Part shown: positions 20,153 through 33,500 of the stretch, piece by piece
Layout of the letters: each line of letters opens with the position of its first letter
How positions within the stretch are numbered: position 1 is the stretch's first letter
Assembly: GCF_001625305.1 (NCBI RefSeq)
Contig: NW_017803842.1
Location: 38,940 to 102,939, forward strand
Reading direction: 5' to 3'
Source of the DNA: Branchiostoma belcheri
Lineage: Eukaryota > Chordata > Leptocardii > Amphioxiformes > Branchiostomatidae
Length of the DNA stretch: 64,000 bases
Translations under genes and position numbers: made by a program
The notes under the pieces: generated by a model
Databases searched by the model: none
The model's input: only the letters and a program-made list of their open reading frames with translations
What the model was told of the DNA's origin: nothing

Positions 20153-21231
20153 CACCCCTTGTTGTACGGACTATAAACAGCGACCGCTTGTTTTGTCAAC
20201 AGCTTGGTGTGTTTCCTTAACCAACGGAGTGTGTGACCAATGATCACCGAGACATACCTTAATGCAATTAAGTGTGTCCCCAATTACGTTACAAAGGCAC
20301 GTAGAAGTGTCTAGAAAATAACTAAGAACAACAAAAGAGAAAATATCCAACAAAGATCAATACCAAAACTTACGTAAGTATAAACAATGTTTATAGCATA
20401 AACCCTTTCTTGTATCATCTACAAGTAATGATTTAAAAGGATAGAAATATCTGTATGCGGATTTGTTATGGTGCAGTTGACATGGAAGGCCCGACGTGTG
20501 TAAACCATTAAAAATTTACGCACCCTCTCCATTCAGACAGTGGGTACAGTCCCGGTCAACTGCCTGTTTAAACCTCACTTTTCACGGCGCACTAGGACTG
20601 GGGTGACCCGAACTGCAGGTAACGTTACACTACACTAGACGACGGTACTGTAGAATCGTCTATTGTAGCACTTCATAAGCTATGAAATAATTCAGTATTT
20701 CACTTGCGTGCGTATTTAGGAGAGGTTTCAGCAGTTACCCCTATTGTTTTAGCTATATGGTGAAATTCTTTTCCTGACTTGTGGTGAATGTGGTAAGCTG
20801 AATACAAAATAGAATAAAACCACACTTTTGCAAATTTGTTTTACGGTAACACCACACCAAGACAAAATAAGCATTGTGACCTGCGACGCGGTGTAATGTT
20901 ACCGAAATCAAAGATTGCGATTACGGTAACTCAGGAGTCATTTTCTCTCAGCCAAAATTGTCTTTGTTTAGGGTAGATCCTCTTGCACGAGCCCCTTTGT
21001 TACCACAGCCTGGTTACCGAAGGCAAAAAACTTACAGCACACCACTACTTCAGGTAGGAGGATGGGAGTAGCAGGTGGGCGAACAGGTAAGCCTGCCCGG
21101 TAAGAACGCCGCGAGGTGGACTGTCAAACTAAATTCTCCCTCGTCTTGCCGCCATCTTAAAAAAATCTGCGGCGCAAACATCGGAGTATGATTTTGTAGA
21201 CTGCCATTGTGACACGCGATTCAAAAAAGGA

Positions 21232-21328
21232 TATATAAACTCAGCAAACGTCGATACATGACTGCAGTCTTGGAGAATGACAGCACTTTGGACAAGACCC
21301 TGGCGAAAGGAACTAAATGACTTATGAG
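21232..21328 (+). promoter_or_regulatory. Possible TATA promoter and 5' UTR exon of neuralized
   Basis: TATATAAA at 21232-21239 is followed, at start-site distance, by a stretch ending in the donor-like GAG|GTGAGA at 21328/21329. A non-coding first exon spliced to the acceptor at 23435 would fit, but nothing in the sequence proves transcription. Other start sites are possible. Confidence 0.3.
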
Positions 21329-23465
21329 GTGAGATCGCTACAAATTAACTTCTAGAGTGTCCTACATGTGCATGTATACAACCCTGTCAGACTTACATAA
21401 TGTTTGCTGTGTGCTTAATTCACTTTCTACTTGATAAACGAGTTTTCGACGTAGCTAGAGACTAGGTCGTCGCAACACAAGCAAACGTAATTAACGTTGG
21501 TATGGAGGGACGGGGTCTCTGTGGAAAGATTAGAAAAGTTAATTAGACACGAAAGAATTGGAAGAAAGCGGGTTGACTGAAAAGAAAAAGGACAACAACA
21601 AAAAACAGGAACTCAAACCGTGAACGTAGATTAACACACGATTTAGGGGTTTTTCATTTCACTTCAAAAGGTACGTCCCAAAACACACAACTTTGTCTTC
21701 ACTAACAATGGCAAGGGTCATGCACAAGTATTGGAGGGTTATCAGACTTTGTACGGTTACGTACACAGCTACTGTATCCCTGTTTGGGAAAATGCTGACC
21801 CCGACAAACTTAGGAATCATTCATGTTATCCATATGCCATATGATCTGGTGTTAAACAAAATATGGCGTGTAGTTATACTTTTTTGTGAAAATAACCACC
21901 ACGACATATGATAAGCATATCAAGGTAAGACCTCAGCTCTTTTCCACATATTTTGGTTTAGTCATATTTGGCCTTTAGAAACGGTGTAACAAAATCCCGT
22001 TTTTGGACGAAAGACCTACTAGTACCTTTTTGTAAACTATGTATGTTTCAAAAGTGATAAACGCTTTAAGATTTGTCGTTTTACAAAACCAACTTTTTCT
22101 AGTGCTATACGCTTAGTACCCTAACAGAACAACAAAACAAATTTGTCATGTATCATGTAGGGTTGATAGATCTCCAATTTTGATAGAACCGTCACTCAGT
22201 ATATGCCCCCTAGTTCTGAAGTCCTTAGATGTTTTAAGTGATAACATAACTACATACACGTTTTTATGTGGGGCATGTGTGCGGGTAACAGGTTGAAGGA
22301 GCGATGTCAAGTGTTTACAGAAAGACAAAAGGCTACTAACGTTTCAAAGTCTAAATTGTTGGAGGGATAGGTCATGGACAAAAACTGTACGAGACTTATA
22401 TCTACGCCCCTCAGAGGCCCATTTAAGCTACATGCACTGGTAATCTAGAATACTTGTTTTTGTTTAGAAATAACTGGTTGCCATTGATTGTATCTTGATC
22501 GTAGTTTGATTGGAAATAATGTTTACAATAGATGCTTGTCATTTATATAATTTATGGTTTGCTGGCAGTTACATTTTATGACTATAGTAACCCATAGTTT
22601 TGTTGGATCCTTCATATTTTTGTTTCGAACGCCCTTGAAAACAGTTTATTGTGCGATCATTATATATACAAGCTCATTATGGCCATTAATACTAGCGAAT
22701 CTTCATGATTACGTGTTTGGTTGTTTGGAAAAGGATACAGTACATCATGTATCCACCGGTAGCCGGTTTAACACAATAAGCCCATTTCAAACACAACTTA
22801 TTTGTCGAGGACTAACTTGTTGTCTATTGTGTTGACGGTTTCTATGGACAGGTGTATTGGTCACAGGCCAATGCGTTCACATAATTGCTCTATGTAAACA
22901 ACCGAATATTTTGAGCATGTGAAAGTTACACAGTCGCAATCTAAACTCTAGTTCAAAGATCGTCACACAAATGGTAAGATGCTTGAATTTTCCATTTTTT
23001 CTTCCAGTTCTGACGAGTTAGCTTAGAGTAAATGTTGTGTAACTTTTGACCTTTAGGTTAGCGATCTGAAAATGTCATTCAAAACATGGTTGCGAAACTC
23101 TAGGTTCCCTCGGGACCTGTGTATACATTCTACCGAGCTCAATCAATTACCGTGTTTAGAGGCTTAGATCATATTGTCGTGCATCCACCCAGGAACCTGC
23201 CTACACTATGTGCATGACTTGGCAGTATACTCAAGAATGCATTAGATCGAGTCGACATGATATAGACGATGGTTCTTAGGTGAAAGCAACACGCAGATAA
23301 TAATTTTAGTCATGCTGGATAAATGTATAGGAATCAAGGTACGTGAATGTCTATATCTAACTTTAACTTTTGTTACGTTGTAATGTTTTGACATCTGCTT
23401 GTTGGTTTGTTGACGTATTTTTTGTTTATAATCAGAGAGGGTTCGACTACTGAAGGCTGGTGAGG

Positions 23466-26400
23466 ATGAGAATGGATTCGAGAGGAAGTATGGAGGGGGA
23501 ACAACTTGACGACGGTAAGTACGGATTGATACAGACCCTCAACTATCGACAGATCACACTACTTTACAACTGTTAGGGCCCCTGTTCATTTGTCCTACGA
23601 CAGGTTTACGACAGCAAATTGAGGACATCATTTGTGTGACAGTTGGGAGGGGAGGTTGTCGTACAGAATCCAGCTGTCTTCTGACGGTCGAGCTAGGTTA
23701 CCATACTGCATTTTTTTGTCAACAGTCGCGCCTGTCATAGCCTCCTTGAAAATATTATGATAAAAAAATCGTGCCATTCATAGCTTCCTTTTGACACTTG
23801 TAGCTCGACTTTCTCTCTCATTGTTATCGGTGTTCTAAATATGAATTGCTCAGTACAGGTACAGGTATAGGTACAGTGTATTGCACTTTATTATCGTTAC
23901 TACTTGGAATCCAGTAAGATTCAGCTTTCATTAGTGACTTTATTGTTGGAGTCAAAAGTAAGCACCTGAAATGTTGCCACCATCATTACAGGGTAATTAT
24001 ACACTGTACACCAGAAGAGGGTTGACTTGTTAGACAAGTTACTAACGACATAATTGGGCGGGTAGATCCTATCTTGTAGTTACATGGCACCCATAAACAT
24101 TCACTTAATATCACAAACAAAAGGAACTTTCCAAAAAGGCAGATTCGTTTGATAAAACTCGTGCTTTTTATCTCTCCAAATCACAGTAGGGTGTTTTCAC
24201 ATAACCGTATACCCCGCTAAAACTGTATGGATAGAGTAGCATTTGCAAATGTGATGATGATATATATAATTTCAATTTACAGTATTTGGTAAAATACAAT
24301 TAGTGTAGAACCTAGTCATTTATCCTGTGTCTTAAATGCCCTTTCCAAACCAATCCATTCCATTCGATACGATGATAACATCCTACAACATTAAACTCGC
24401 ATATAGTATGTACATATAGTGGTGGTGGGGCAGGGGGACTATGTAGGTTGTTCTGTCATCCGTCCGTGAGTCATTATCTCAACTTTTTTGTACAAAAGCT
24501 GGTTTAAGATGGCTCCATTGCTTATTGAAACAGAATGCAGGTGTATAATTTACTAATTGTAGATGGCTGGTTACAGAGCTTAGTGAAGACGATATGTCAG
24601 TACGTCATAAATCCATCCACAGTGTCATCATGCTTTGTTGTCGTTGTTTCAAACTAACTGTCTGTCGACTCTTGACATTTCAGACAAAGGTCTCTAAGAG
24701 CACCGCATGCCGAGTATATCGTGTGTGTTAGAACTCAAACGATTTGTTATACGTCAGTGAAATGTAGCCTTCTTAGCAGGCTCTGTAACTGCGACTTTTT
24801 GTGATATTATTTTTACTTATGGTAATATCACTGCTATTTGCCAGCACAAGACCTCAACTACAAAAAGTGATATTCCGTAAGAAAAACAATGCATTTTCAA
24901 AAGCCCCAGTCGTACAGCCTGGCCTGCTGAGGAGGTTATTAGTAAGTAAAACGTTGAAGTTGATATGACGCAAGGTTTTTGTTTGGCCTAATTCTCAAGG
25001 GTCGCCATGGACGGATAAAAAGCCCCCAAGGGTGTGCTGTCAGACAGTGTATTGTTCTCTGTTGTGTCGAGTTCCGATGGCCGATATAACACGATAGATA
25101 ATTTGTCTCTAGAAGGATATAGTTTCAATGGATAGTCTGGTCTGGGAGACATTATATGTATCCCTTTTACAACTAGTCTTGTTGGCGAAATAATGCACAT
25201 TGTTGTTGACGTATTTCGTGTCTGGTTATAACAATTACCAACATATGATTATAAGGATACATTGGACATGTAAGAAGAATAAGAACCCCCAGACAAGATC
25301 TGGGGGACCGCATATGACTGACTCTTTTAAAACTAATCCTCTTGGTCAAATAAAGCAGGGGTATCACTGGGCTTACATTTTACAGTTGCTTTTGGCGACA
25401 CCTCAGGAGCGGAGGCATTTTTGTAGCACTGAATATTTTTTCTTATCTGTGTAGATGACGAGAGCCCGAGACGCCGGCGCCGACAGATCGCAGGATGGGA
25501 CATCTCTGCACTCATCAGAAGTAAGTATTCTTCACATGTGAAAGTGAAAGCAATCGTTCATCAATGAACACTTGAGCTACCCTTTGACACTATACAGGTT
25601 CATGGTACTGAGTAAGTTTCCTAGCTCTTTTGAACAAGTACAATGAACAGTGCAACGTGACTTTCATGACGTGAGTGACAACAGTCGCGGCCTTCCAGAA
25701 GCAGCGTCACTAACAACTACGAACACTTCACATTATCCCACATTAAATTATCAGTCGTAGTATCGAACGACTATCTATGAGAGTTGGCCAGAAAGGGATG
25801 GCAAATATTCTACGTGCATGTGATATTGATATTTGTTTCTTCGTCCTTGTCCTTGTGCAAATGATAATAATTTTTTTATTTCTATTTATTAGTCGACTCC
25901 CGCCTTCTCCGGGCAATGGCAAGCCATGACAACCGGCCCACCACCACCCCGGGTGCTCTCGGGCGCAGATCACTCTCCCCTCCCAAAACCGCCACGGAAA
26001 TCTCACCCCGACCCAAGACAACCCTGACCGATCGCGAGAGAAACTCCGTCACCTCCATGGGCCATTACATGGAGACCGGGAAAGTCTCCTTCGCTCAGCC
26101 GATCCGTTTCTCCAGCACACACGGGAAGAACATCGAGTTGTCGTCGGACAGAAGGACTGCTTGTAGGACGGACAGTTTCTGTAACGGCATTACGTTCAGT
26201 AACAGACCCATACGGGTGGGAGAGAAGGTACATTTGAAGATGAACAAGGTCCAGCTTGGCTGGAGAGGTGTTCTGAAACTAGGCTTCACCATGACGAACC
26301 CGTGCACTGTGGACTCGGACTTACTCCCGGAGTACGCCGTACCGGACACTTCAAAACAACCCAGGTACGTGTTCAACTATACACTTTTTCAGGGCGAATT

Positions 26401-28504
26401 TGCTCTCCACATTATACCTCGTCAGTCTCATTGAAATAAGACCATATTTTCGTGCGAACAGGAATTCAGCTCCATGAGGAACACTTTAAAGTAGTCTAAG
26501 GGCACAAATAAGCAAGAAGTCGGCGCTGTCCATATGTATTGTAGATAGATCTGACGGTTGCTGAAAATGGTACTCTGGAAAAAAAGCTTTCATACGTCCA
26601 CCGCTAAACACTGCACTTAGAGTGAAGAGAGAAAATACGCTATACATGTTCATTGTGTAGAAAAAACAGAACATTGAGATGTTTATTCGCAATCTATAAT
26701 ATTCTGTACGGTAACCCCGAGAGGACATACTAAATTAACAAGACAACACTGAAATGACGCTGTTTAACTCCCTTCTGTCCGTTCAGGTATTGGGCGCTTC
26801 CAATGATGGAGAAATACGCACAGAAGGACAACATCTTTTCATTCTACCTTACCGAGAAGGGCACGGTCAACTATTCCATCAACTTAGAGAACAAGGGGGT
26901 CTTTCTGGAGGGGTTAGATGACACCAAGCCGCTCTGGGCACTGGTTGACGTCTTCGGCAAGACAGAGGAGATTTCTATTGTCGGTAAGATCCTGAATATG
27001 TATCTGTAAAATGTATCTGTGTTTTAAACATAAATATTGGATAGAAGCTAAATAAGATATTTTTATCAATTATCATGTGCAATTGTCATCTTTCTAGATG
27101 AAGAGGCAGCAAAAGAGGCAGTCGAGGCCTTCGAGAAGTCTGTCGGGAACCACAAGGGCGACGGAGACGAGGACTCCGACCACTCCTCTCGCATCTTCTT
27201 CAACAACGCGCGCGGGACCAACATCCGGCTGGAGGACAAACACAAGGTCGTGCGCCGGAAACGGAACACTTTTTGGAACAGCCTGGCCTTCACGTCACGA
27301 CCAATGGTGACCAATGAGATGCTGTTCGTGGAAGTGTTGGAGGTAAACGCCCAGTACGCAGGCTCGATGGGGTTCGGCGTGACCTCGTGTGACCCGGCCA
27401 AGCTCGCCAGCGATACGGAGAAGACGGGTCTGCCCGACAACGCAGACATCTTGGTGATGAAGCGTACGGAGTTGTCAGAATACTGGAAACTGAGTAGAGA
27501 ACTCAAAGTGCCCTCTAGCGGAGACAAACTGAGCTTCATGATCACGGAAGAAGGGAACGTTCATTATGATGTGAACGGGGCAGGCGCCATGGTGCTACTG
27601 AACGTTGACCTCAACATCGGACCACTGTGGGCACTGTTCGACGTGTACGGAAGCACGCAGGCTATCAGACTGTTGGGTAAGTACACGCGCAAAGTACCTG
27701 CGTTTGTTTGGGCATTACAGCCTGGATCTTGTCGTTATGTCATTCAATATTTTGCCGGACTCAAGAGTGAATCAACAGGTGGTCAGATACCGCAGCTAAT
27801 CTTGAGTTATAGTTTGTAGATCGGGTTGAAAGTCGCAGTTCTAGACGGAACTTTGTTCCTGGTAAACGAAAAAGCTAATTTTGCAAGAACTTTTCCTTTC
27901 ATGTTACAATCATCACGTGTGTCGGAAGTAACCTTGTTTCTTTGGATCTTTCGCCGTGTACTTTGTCCGCAAATATAGGCCTTGTGTTTCTAGGCAGCTT
28001 TATATGTGCCTTGTAACCGCTTGTGATGTATACTGTAAATTCTCAGTAGCCCCTTGTGATCGATAGCCTTTATTATAAACAATGAGGTTGGTTTTAATCC
28101 TTCTTGTTGTAATTAACTAGCCAGGTAGCCATGCATAGCAGCAAGTATTCACACATCCAAACCAATTAATCAAATCTAATGTACAACATTATTTTTTCTG
28201 TGATTCATCTCCAGGTGTGATCAAATGCGAAGACACCCTACGAGAGGAGGAACAGACACAGGAGGAAGACGACTTGGAAGACGTCTTGATGGGAACGAAA
28301 CCCAGACAGGCGGAGCAAGACGCCGACACGGAGTGCTCCATGTGTTACAAGAAGGAGCGACCGAAGGACAGTGTTGTGTATCCCTGCGCACACGTGTGTC
28401 TGTGCCACCTGTGCGCCATCAAACTCAAGAAGTACATCCCGAAAGCGTACTGCCCTGTCTGCAGCTCTCCTGTCAAGGAGGTCATCAGACTACTCGCGTT
28501 CTGA
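23466..28504 (+). CDS. NEURL1: Neuralized-type E3 ubiquitin ligase
   Basis: Six coding exons join in frame: 23466-23514 (exon starts about 23436), 25455-25520, 25893-26364, 26787-26983, 27098-27676, 28215-28504. The product is about 550 residues, against 574 recalled for human NEURL1. NHR domain 1 spans about residues 109-262 (SFCNGITFSNRPIRVGEKV, WRGVLKLGFT, PLWALVDVFG). NHR domain 2 spans about 293-454 (TNEMLFVEVLEVN, GSMGFGVTSCDP, GPLWALFDVYG). A C-terminal C3HC4 RING has Cys495, Cys498, Cys512, His514, Cys518, Cys521, Cys534 and Cys537, and the protein ends in VIRLLAF. Neuralized proteins ubiquitinate Delta/Jagged ligands in the signal-sending cell and so drive Notch signalling. A basic stretch (SPRRRRRQ, about 20-27) precedes NHR1. 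The start at 23466 is the first ATG of its exon; an alternative 5' exon is possible. Orthology to NEURL1 rather than NEURL1B is not resolved. Confidence 0.92.
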
Positions 28505-28932
28505 TCCATGACGGAGCACGTCAGAACTTATGACAAAATACTGTACTACAAAACTACGGCCATGACGTTTCTAAAATGTCAACATGACAAGGCAAAATAT
28601 GCCGTAGCGCGATCAAAAACGCGTCACTCTGTAGTTTCCCCGTGTGTACGTAGTTCTCTGTGAAATCGTTCATCAGACCACGTTCTCGCGTTCTGGTGAT
28701 CTAGTCCGCCAGAATTTGAACTGATGACGACTGACCATGACGTATTCATCGTATATGCAGCATGACAACGTATGTGTAGAGCATAAAATGTATTGCCATG
28801 TCATTGAGTCTTGAATATTTTGAACAATAAGTCACCCCAAGCGTTAATATTAATATTGTTGCGGGCATGAAAATGACAAACCTACTTTAAAAAAGAAATT
28901 TTGATGTAACCTTCTTCATGTAATGCAGTCAT

Positions 28933-29004
28933 AGCCTGGGTACCATCCCACACTCGCTTCCCTAACAAGTACTTGTAGGATACAAGTAGGATGGTACCGA
29001 GGCT
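28933..29004. mobile_element. Miniature fold-back element with 11-bp target duplication
   Basis: AGCCTGGGTACCATCC on the left is mirrored by GGATGGTACCGAGGCT on the right; the 72-bp unit folds into a hairpin. AATGCAGTCAT occurs exactly at 28922-28932 and 29005-29015. Ends and duplication length match the element at 6006-6128. Confidence 0.78.
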
Positions 29005-30371
29005 AATGCAGTCATCCATGGGGTCGAACAATTTATAAGCTAAAAAGCCGTCCATGACACCGAAAGCATTGTAAGGAAAACATGACATCTAGCGACTCAA
29101 ACGTGCGGTGCATGTAGTACACGCCAACACACCCTTCCACCGATATTAAAGCAACGTTTCCATAGTTGTTCTTATTTATATGCTTACATTATCTGTGAAG
29201 GTGTTGAAAATTGTTGCGATTTTTTTTGCAAATGACAAATTAGATATGTGAAATTGTTAGCTACCTGCTGCTGTTGCATACTTGTATCAAGTGCCTTTCT
29301 GTGACTATTCAGACCTATATTCCATGACATTGTACAGTCCTATAGATACTATAATCAAGTCATGACCACTTATGTCACATTAAACTAAGAAAGAATGAAA
29401 TCATGCCTGTCTCGTATTTGAGTCATCTGTATGTGTGTTTCTATACTGCCGTGTGTGTGAGTGTGTGATGCATAATTAGCAACATAAGGGAATAAAACAA
29501 TCCCCCCCTGAAACCCTTCTTGGAATGCCCCATCTGGTGCGAGTAACTCAGAAAGTTGCCCAACCGGTCTGCTGACCCATCCACTAACAGGTTTCCTGAC
29601 CCATGCATAATTATCTGTATTCACTCGCCCGGGATTGCATGTCAGAAAAGGGAATACAATTCGAGAGCTTATCTCTCCCCTAGATACAATCTTAGTTTCT
29701 ATTTTGTTGAGCTATGGCCTTCAATAGTTTCTTCAACGGCTTGGTGGCTACATTTGACGACCTTCGGGTTTAGTGACTCTTCAATGATTTCAGCCTAAAC
29801 CTTCGGATCTTCGATCAACACATTCGGTTATGTCTGACTTAGTAGACGACTGCATTGCCATTGTGATTTGCAGGTGAGAAAACGATTTTTGTTTCTATAA
29901 CAAGCTTTAAGTTTATCAATAGTTTATCAATTTTCTTTATAGAATAGTGGTTAAACGGGCATGTAGATTTTCTCTATCTAAAACAATGGTACAGCATATG
30001 TGGATATATAAATTACCAATGTATACCCACGTCAATCATGATTTTACTCACCAGATACGAATTATATAGCTGATTTAACACTGTAGACACGGGTGCTTTC
30101 AATGCCCATGTAACAATATGTAACACTTTGGCCCCAAACTTGAAAACATTAATGAGATCTCAAAACCTTCATGTGAATGACACATACAATTTCTTTTAAC
30201 ACATTTGCATCATTATTTCGTATTTCTGGTATTTTTTGTATAGCTCTAATAAGTAGGTCATTGCGTACCTAGGTAATTTAGAATGGTGATTGTTTCTAAT
30301 CCAAGATCTGACCGATAGTCCCCATTACAGACAATGTTACCCACACACTAGTATGATCACGAAACATTCTT

Positions 30372-30492
30372 ACTCACTCACTCACTCACTCACTCACTCA
30401 CTCACTCACTCACTCACTCACTCACTCACTCACTCACTCACTCACTCACTCACTCACTCACTCACTCACTCACTCACTCACTCACTCACTCA
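30372..30492. repeat. ACTC microsatellite, about 30 units
   Basis: An uninterrupted tetranucleotide array of about 121 bp ends about 95 bases before the start codon of the first sialyltransferase gene. Its length is likely to vary between individuals. Confidence 0.95.
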
Positions 30493-30588
30493 GCACCGCA
30501 TGCTCCGGGGAGCGTCGCGCCTCTCCAAGTTGTCTTATCATCGATGATTCCAACTGTAAACTTCGGCAGGGTTTCTGCGCCGCGGATG

Positions 30589-33500
30589 ATGAGGTTTCGG
30601 GCCCCCAGTGCTCTCGTCATCGCCCTGCTGGGAGTGTATCTGGTCACGATAGCCATGATGGGCTGCAACATCACATGGCTGGTGGGCACGGACTCTCACG
30701 GCAACAGGTCTGTACTCACAACTCATCTTTAAACAGATCTTTCACTGGCAAAGGCGTATTGTGTCTTGTCTTTTGGGCGCTATTATTTTGTCGGTTGGTT
30801 ATTGGTTGGCTGGCTGGTTGGCTGGTTGGCTGGTTGTTTGTTTGTTTGTTTGTTTGTTTGATTGTTTGCTTGTTTGTTTGGTTGGTTGGTTGGTTGGTTT
30901 GTAATTCAACAATGCATATTGGAAAAACTATATATCCACTCGAAAGATGAAACAAGTAATCTCTGTGACGTTTGCTTCTTGTGATATCAAATAAAATGTA
31001 CTTTCAAAAATGTTGTAGTTAGGCACTGGGGACCTAGATGTACTATATTACTGTGCTTTTGATTTTCAGTTAACGTTTTTTGCTGAAAATGTTATCATAT
31101 ATATTTATGTACGCATATAATGTAAATGATTTTGTTACATCATTGCACCTTCGACATACAGAGTGGACAGGAGAAGCATGAAGACTAGGTGCGGGTGTAA
31201 CTGTGTTGGGGAGCGACCCAGGAAATGTCCCCCTGGCGATTCGGCAAGAGACATGAGTGTTGCCAAACGGCAGACAACGGATGAGATATCTCGCCTCATC
31301 GACATCATCGTCAGGGAAGGCATCAGGAGGGACCACATCCTGGAGGAAGCGGACGGAAAACTTCTCATCAACATAGCGCGGAATTGTTCGAGCACGAAAG
31401 ACTCTAGTGGCGAGTATCTCGGAATCGCGGGGACGGAATCAGTGTCTAGCGTGAAAAATGACAGCTCACTGGTTTTGACGGACGTTATGAGCGCCTTTCA
31501 AGGGAAGTGGAAGAAAAATGAGACACTTTTTCAAGAAATGAAGTGAGTAAAACACATTACGTTTAATAGCTAAGCGAAGTAGTAATTGAAACGGCCCAGT
31601 ACAAAAAGAACTACATGTGGTGATAATGCTCTTGGACGTGCGGACAGCATTCCCTAAGCACCGTGAAGATGGTGAGGCTAGGTTCGGTTGTGTCCCTCCA
31701 TCTATTGAACCACGTGTTTGATAATGATTCATCTCAACTTTCCAGCACCACTGGGCATTGTGAGTATGTAATAAAGACATGTCCCCAAGTGATCAACTGA
31801 CAACTCGTGGCTGTGTTTAGCCTTTAGGTGCTTTCTGTGGGGTTCTGATTTACTGATCATGGACCTCTCAGAATGGGAAACAGGTTCAAGCAATATCACA
31901 TAATTTCATTGGCCTGTTTAGAAAATTTCCTATAGTTAATGTTACATATCCATTACGCTTGTTAACTGTTGTCTATATTGATGTTAGGCAATTGAATAGA
32001 TTTTGGTAATTATATATAATGGTTCAAGCTGTTGTTATTCATTCTTCAGACGTGACTTGACAAGCTGTTGCGATGCCGAGTCGTCATTTTTGACAAAACG
32101 GAATGTCAGAGTGGGGGAAATTCTGCCGAATGTTCTCAACAAAAAACTACCTCTAAAAATGACCAGGGACATGTACAGAAACTTGATAAAGGTAGGTTTG
32201 TTCATGTAATATGAAAACAAGAGTGTAGTCTTTGCCTATCATTTGGAATACACTAACAATCTTACCGTTAAGTTAGCACATTAGTTCCGGATCCTCCCGT
32301 ACCTAGTTGATAAAAGGACAGACGTTGTGAGCTGGTTGTTTGAAAGGGTACATTATCGTTAACTCACCAAACTGAGTTCCTTTTTTCACACAGGACTGGC
32401 CTTTAAAACACAAACGCTTCAATAAATGCGCAGTTGTCGGAAACAGCGGCATCTTGCGGGGAAGCCACTGTGGTGCATCCATCGACAGTGCAGATGCCGT
32501 GTTCAGGTCAGCCAGTTAGGCCATGTTTGGGTTTGATTATATGGTTGACATCCTCTGGGAACCCCAAAACTAATAAAAAAAGCGAACGTACGAAGAAAAA
32601 GTTCTACAAAAAATGTCCCCATTATGAAAACCATGTGGTCATGAAGGTTGGAAAAATGACTAAATACACTTTTTCTTCATTGCCTTTTGATCGGAATTGA
32701 CTTTGGTTTGGCATTCTACAATAGTATATATAATAATCGTTTTTCAATATTTTCGTTGGAATTCACGGCATATTTTTGCTCATTTTGCAGCTCCTTTGTA
32801 TGATTTACAGTATGGTCAAAAACTTTTTCCTTGAAACGGACGAAAATTCATGCGCGCGTGGATGTAATCAACATACTAGTACTTGTAATTCAATCAACAT
32901 TGCCGTACTGACTTATATTATAGTAACAAAAAGCTGCAGTTCCAGAGAACGTACAGCAATCCCTTTTGAACCAGCGGTGCACCAGAACAATCATGATTTC
33001 GTATACAGAGTGAAGCTCATTATTGTAAGATAATGCAATGTTGTTGTGAAAGATGAAATGTTTCTCATTCAGGTGTAACCTACCACCGCTCGGGAAGAAA
33101 ATTTATCAAGAGGATGCCGGGGTAAAATCAAGTTTCACCACTGCTCCGTTGTCAATGCTGAAGTCGTAAGTTTCTCCACTTTTTTGGCACTTTAAATTCG
33201 TATCAAACGAAACTAGTTCACCTGAATCAGAATTCAAACATCTGGCCGAGCATACCCATTAACCTCGAGCTCCAAAAATTTCTCCAAATTAAAGACCTCC
33301 AAAATTGGTTAGAAGTAAGGACCTCCAAATATTGCCTAAAACCTATAGCTAGGGCCCACAAAAATGGCTCCAAACTAAGCTAGGACCTCCAAAATTGCTT
33401 CAAATCAAGGACCTCCCAAAATTGCTGGAAAAAATGACCTCCAAAAATTCTTCACGTGGGACGGTGTCAGCCTTGTTTGAAAGGTGAAATTGTGGTAGTT

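Larger units (their letters stand above)
18792..23435. other. Intergenic region between the LDLa gene and neuralized
   Basis: It holds a poly-A signal, one inverted-repeat element, two copies of a 130-bp repeat and a possible neuralized promoter, each listed separately. I see nothing coding elsewhere. Confidence 0.5.
28505..30588. other. Neuralized 3' UTR and intergenic region
   Basis: Apart from the hairpin element at 28933-29004 and the ACTC microsatellite at 30372-30492, nothing recognisable is present. Confidence 0.5.

Noticed and set aside
26003-27545. Minus-strand frames opposite the neuralized exons
   Set aside because: The plus-strand frame carries the NHR domains and RING with consistent splicing.
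30290-30547. SLTHSLTH repeat protein
   Set aside because: It is a translation of the ACTC microsatellite.
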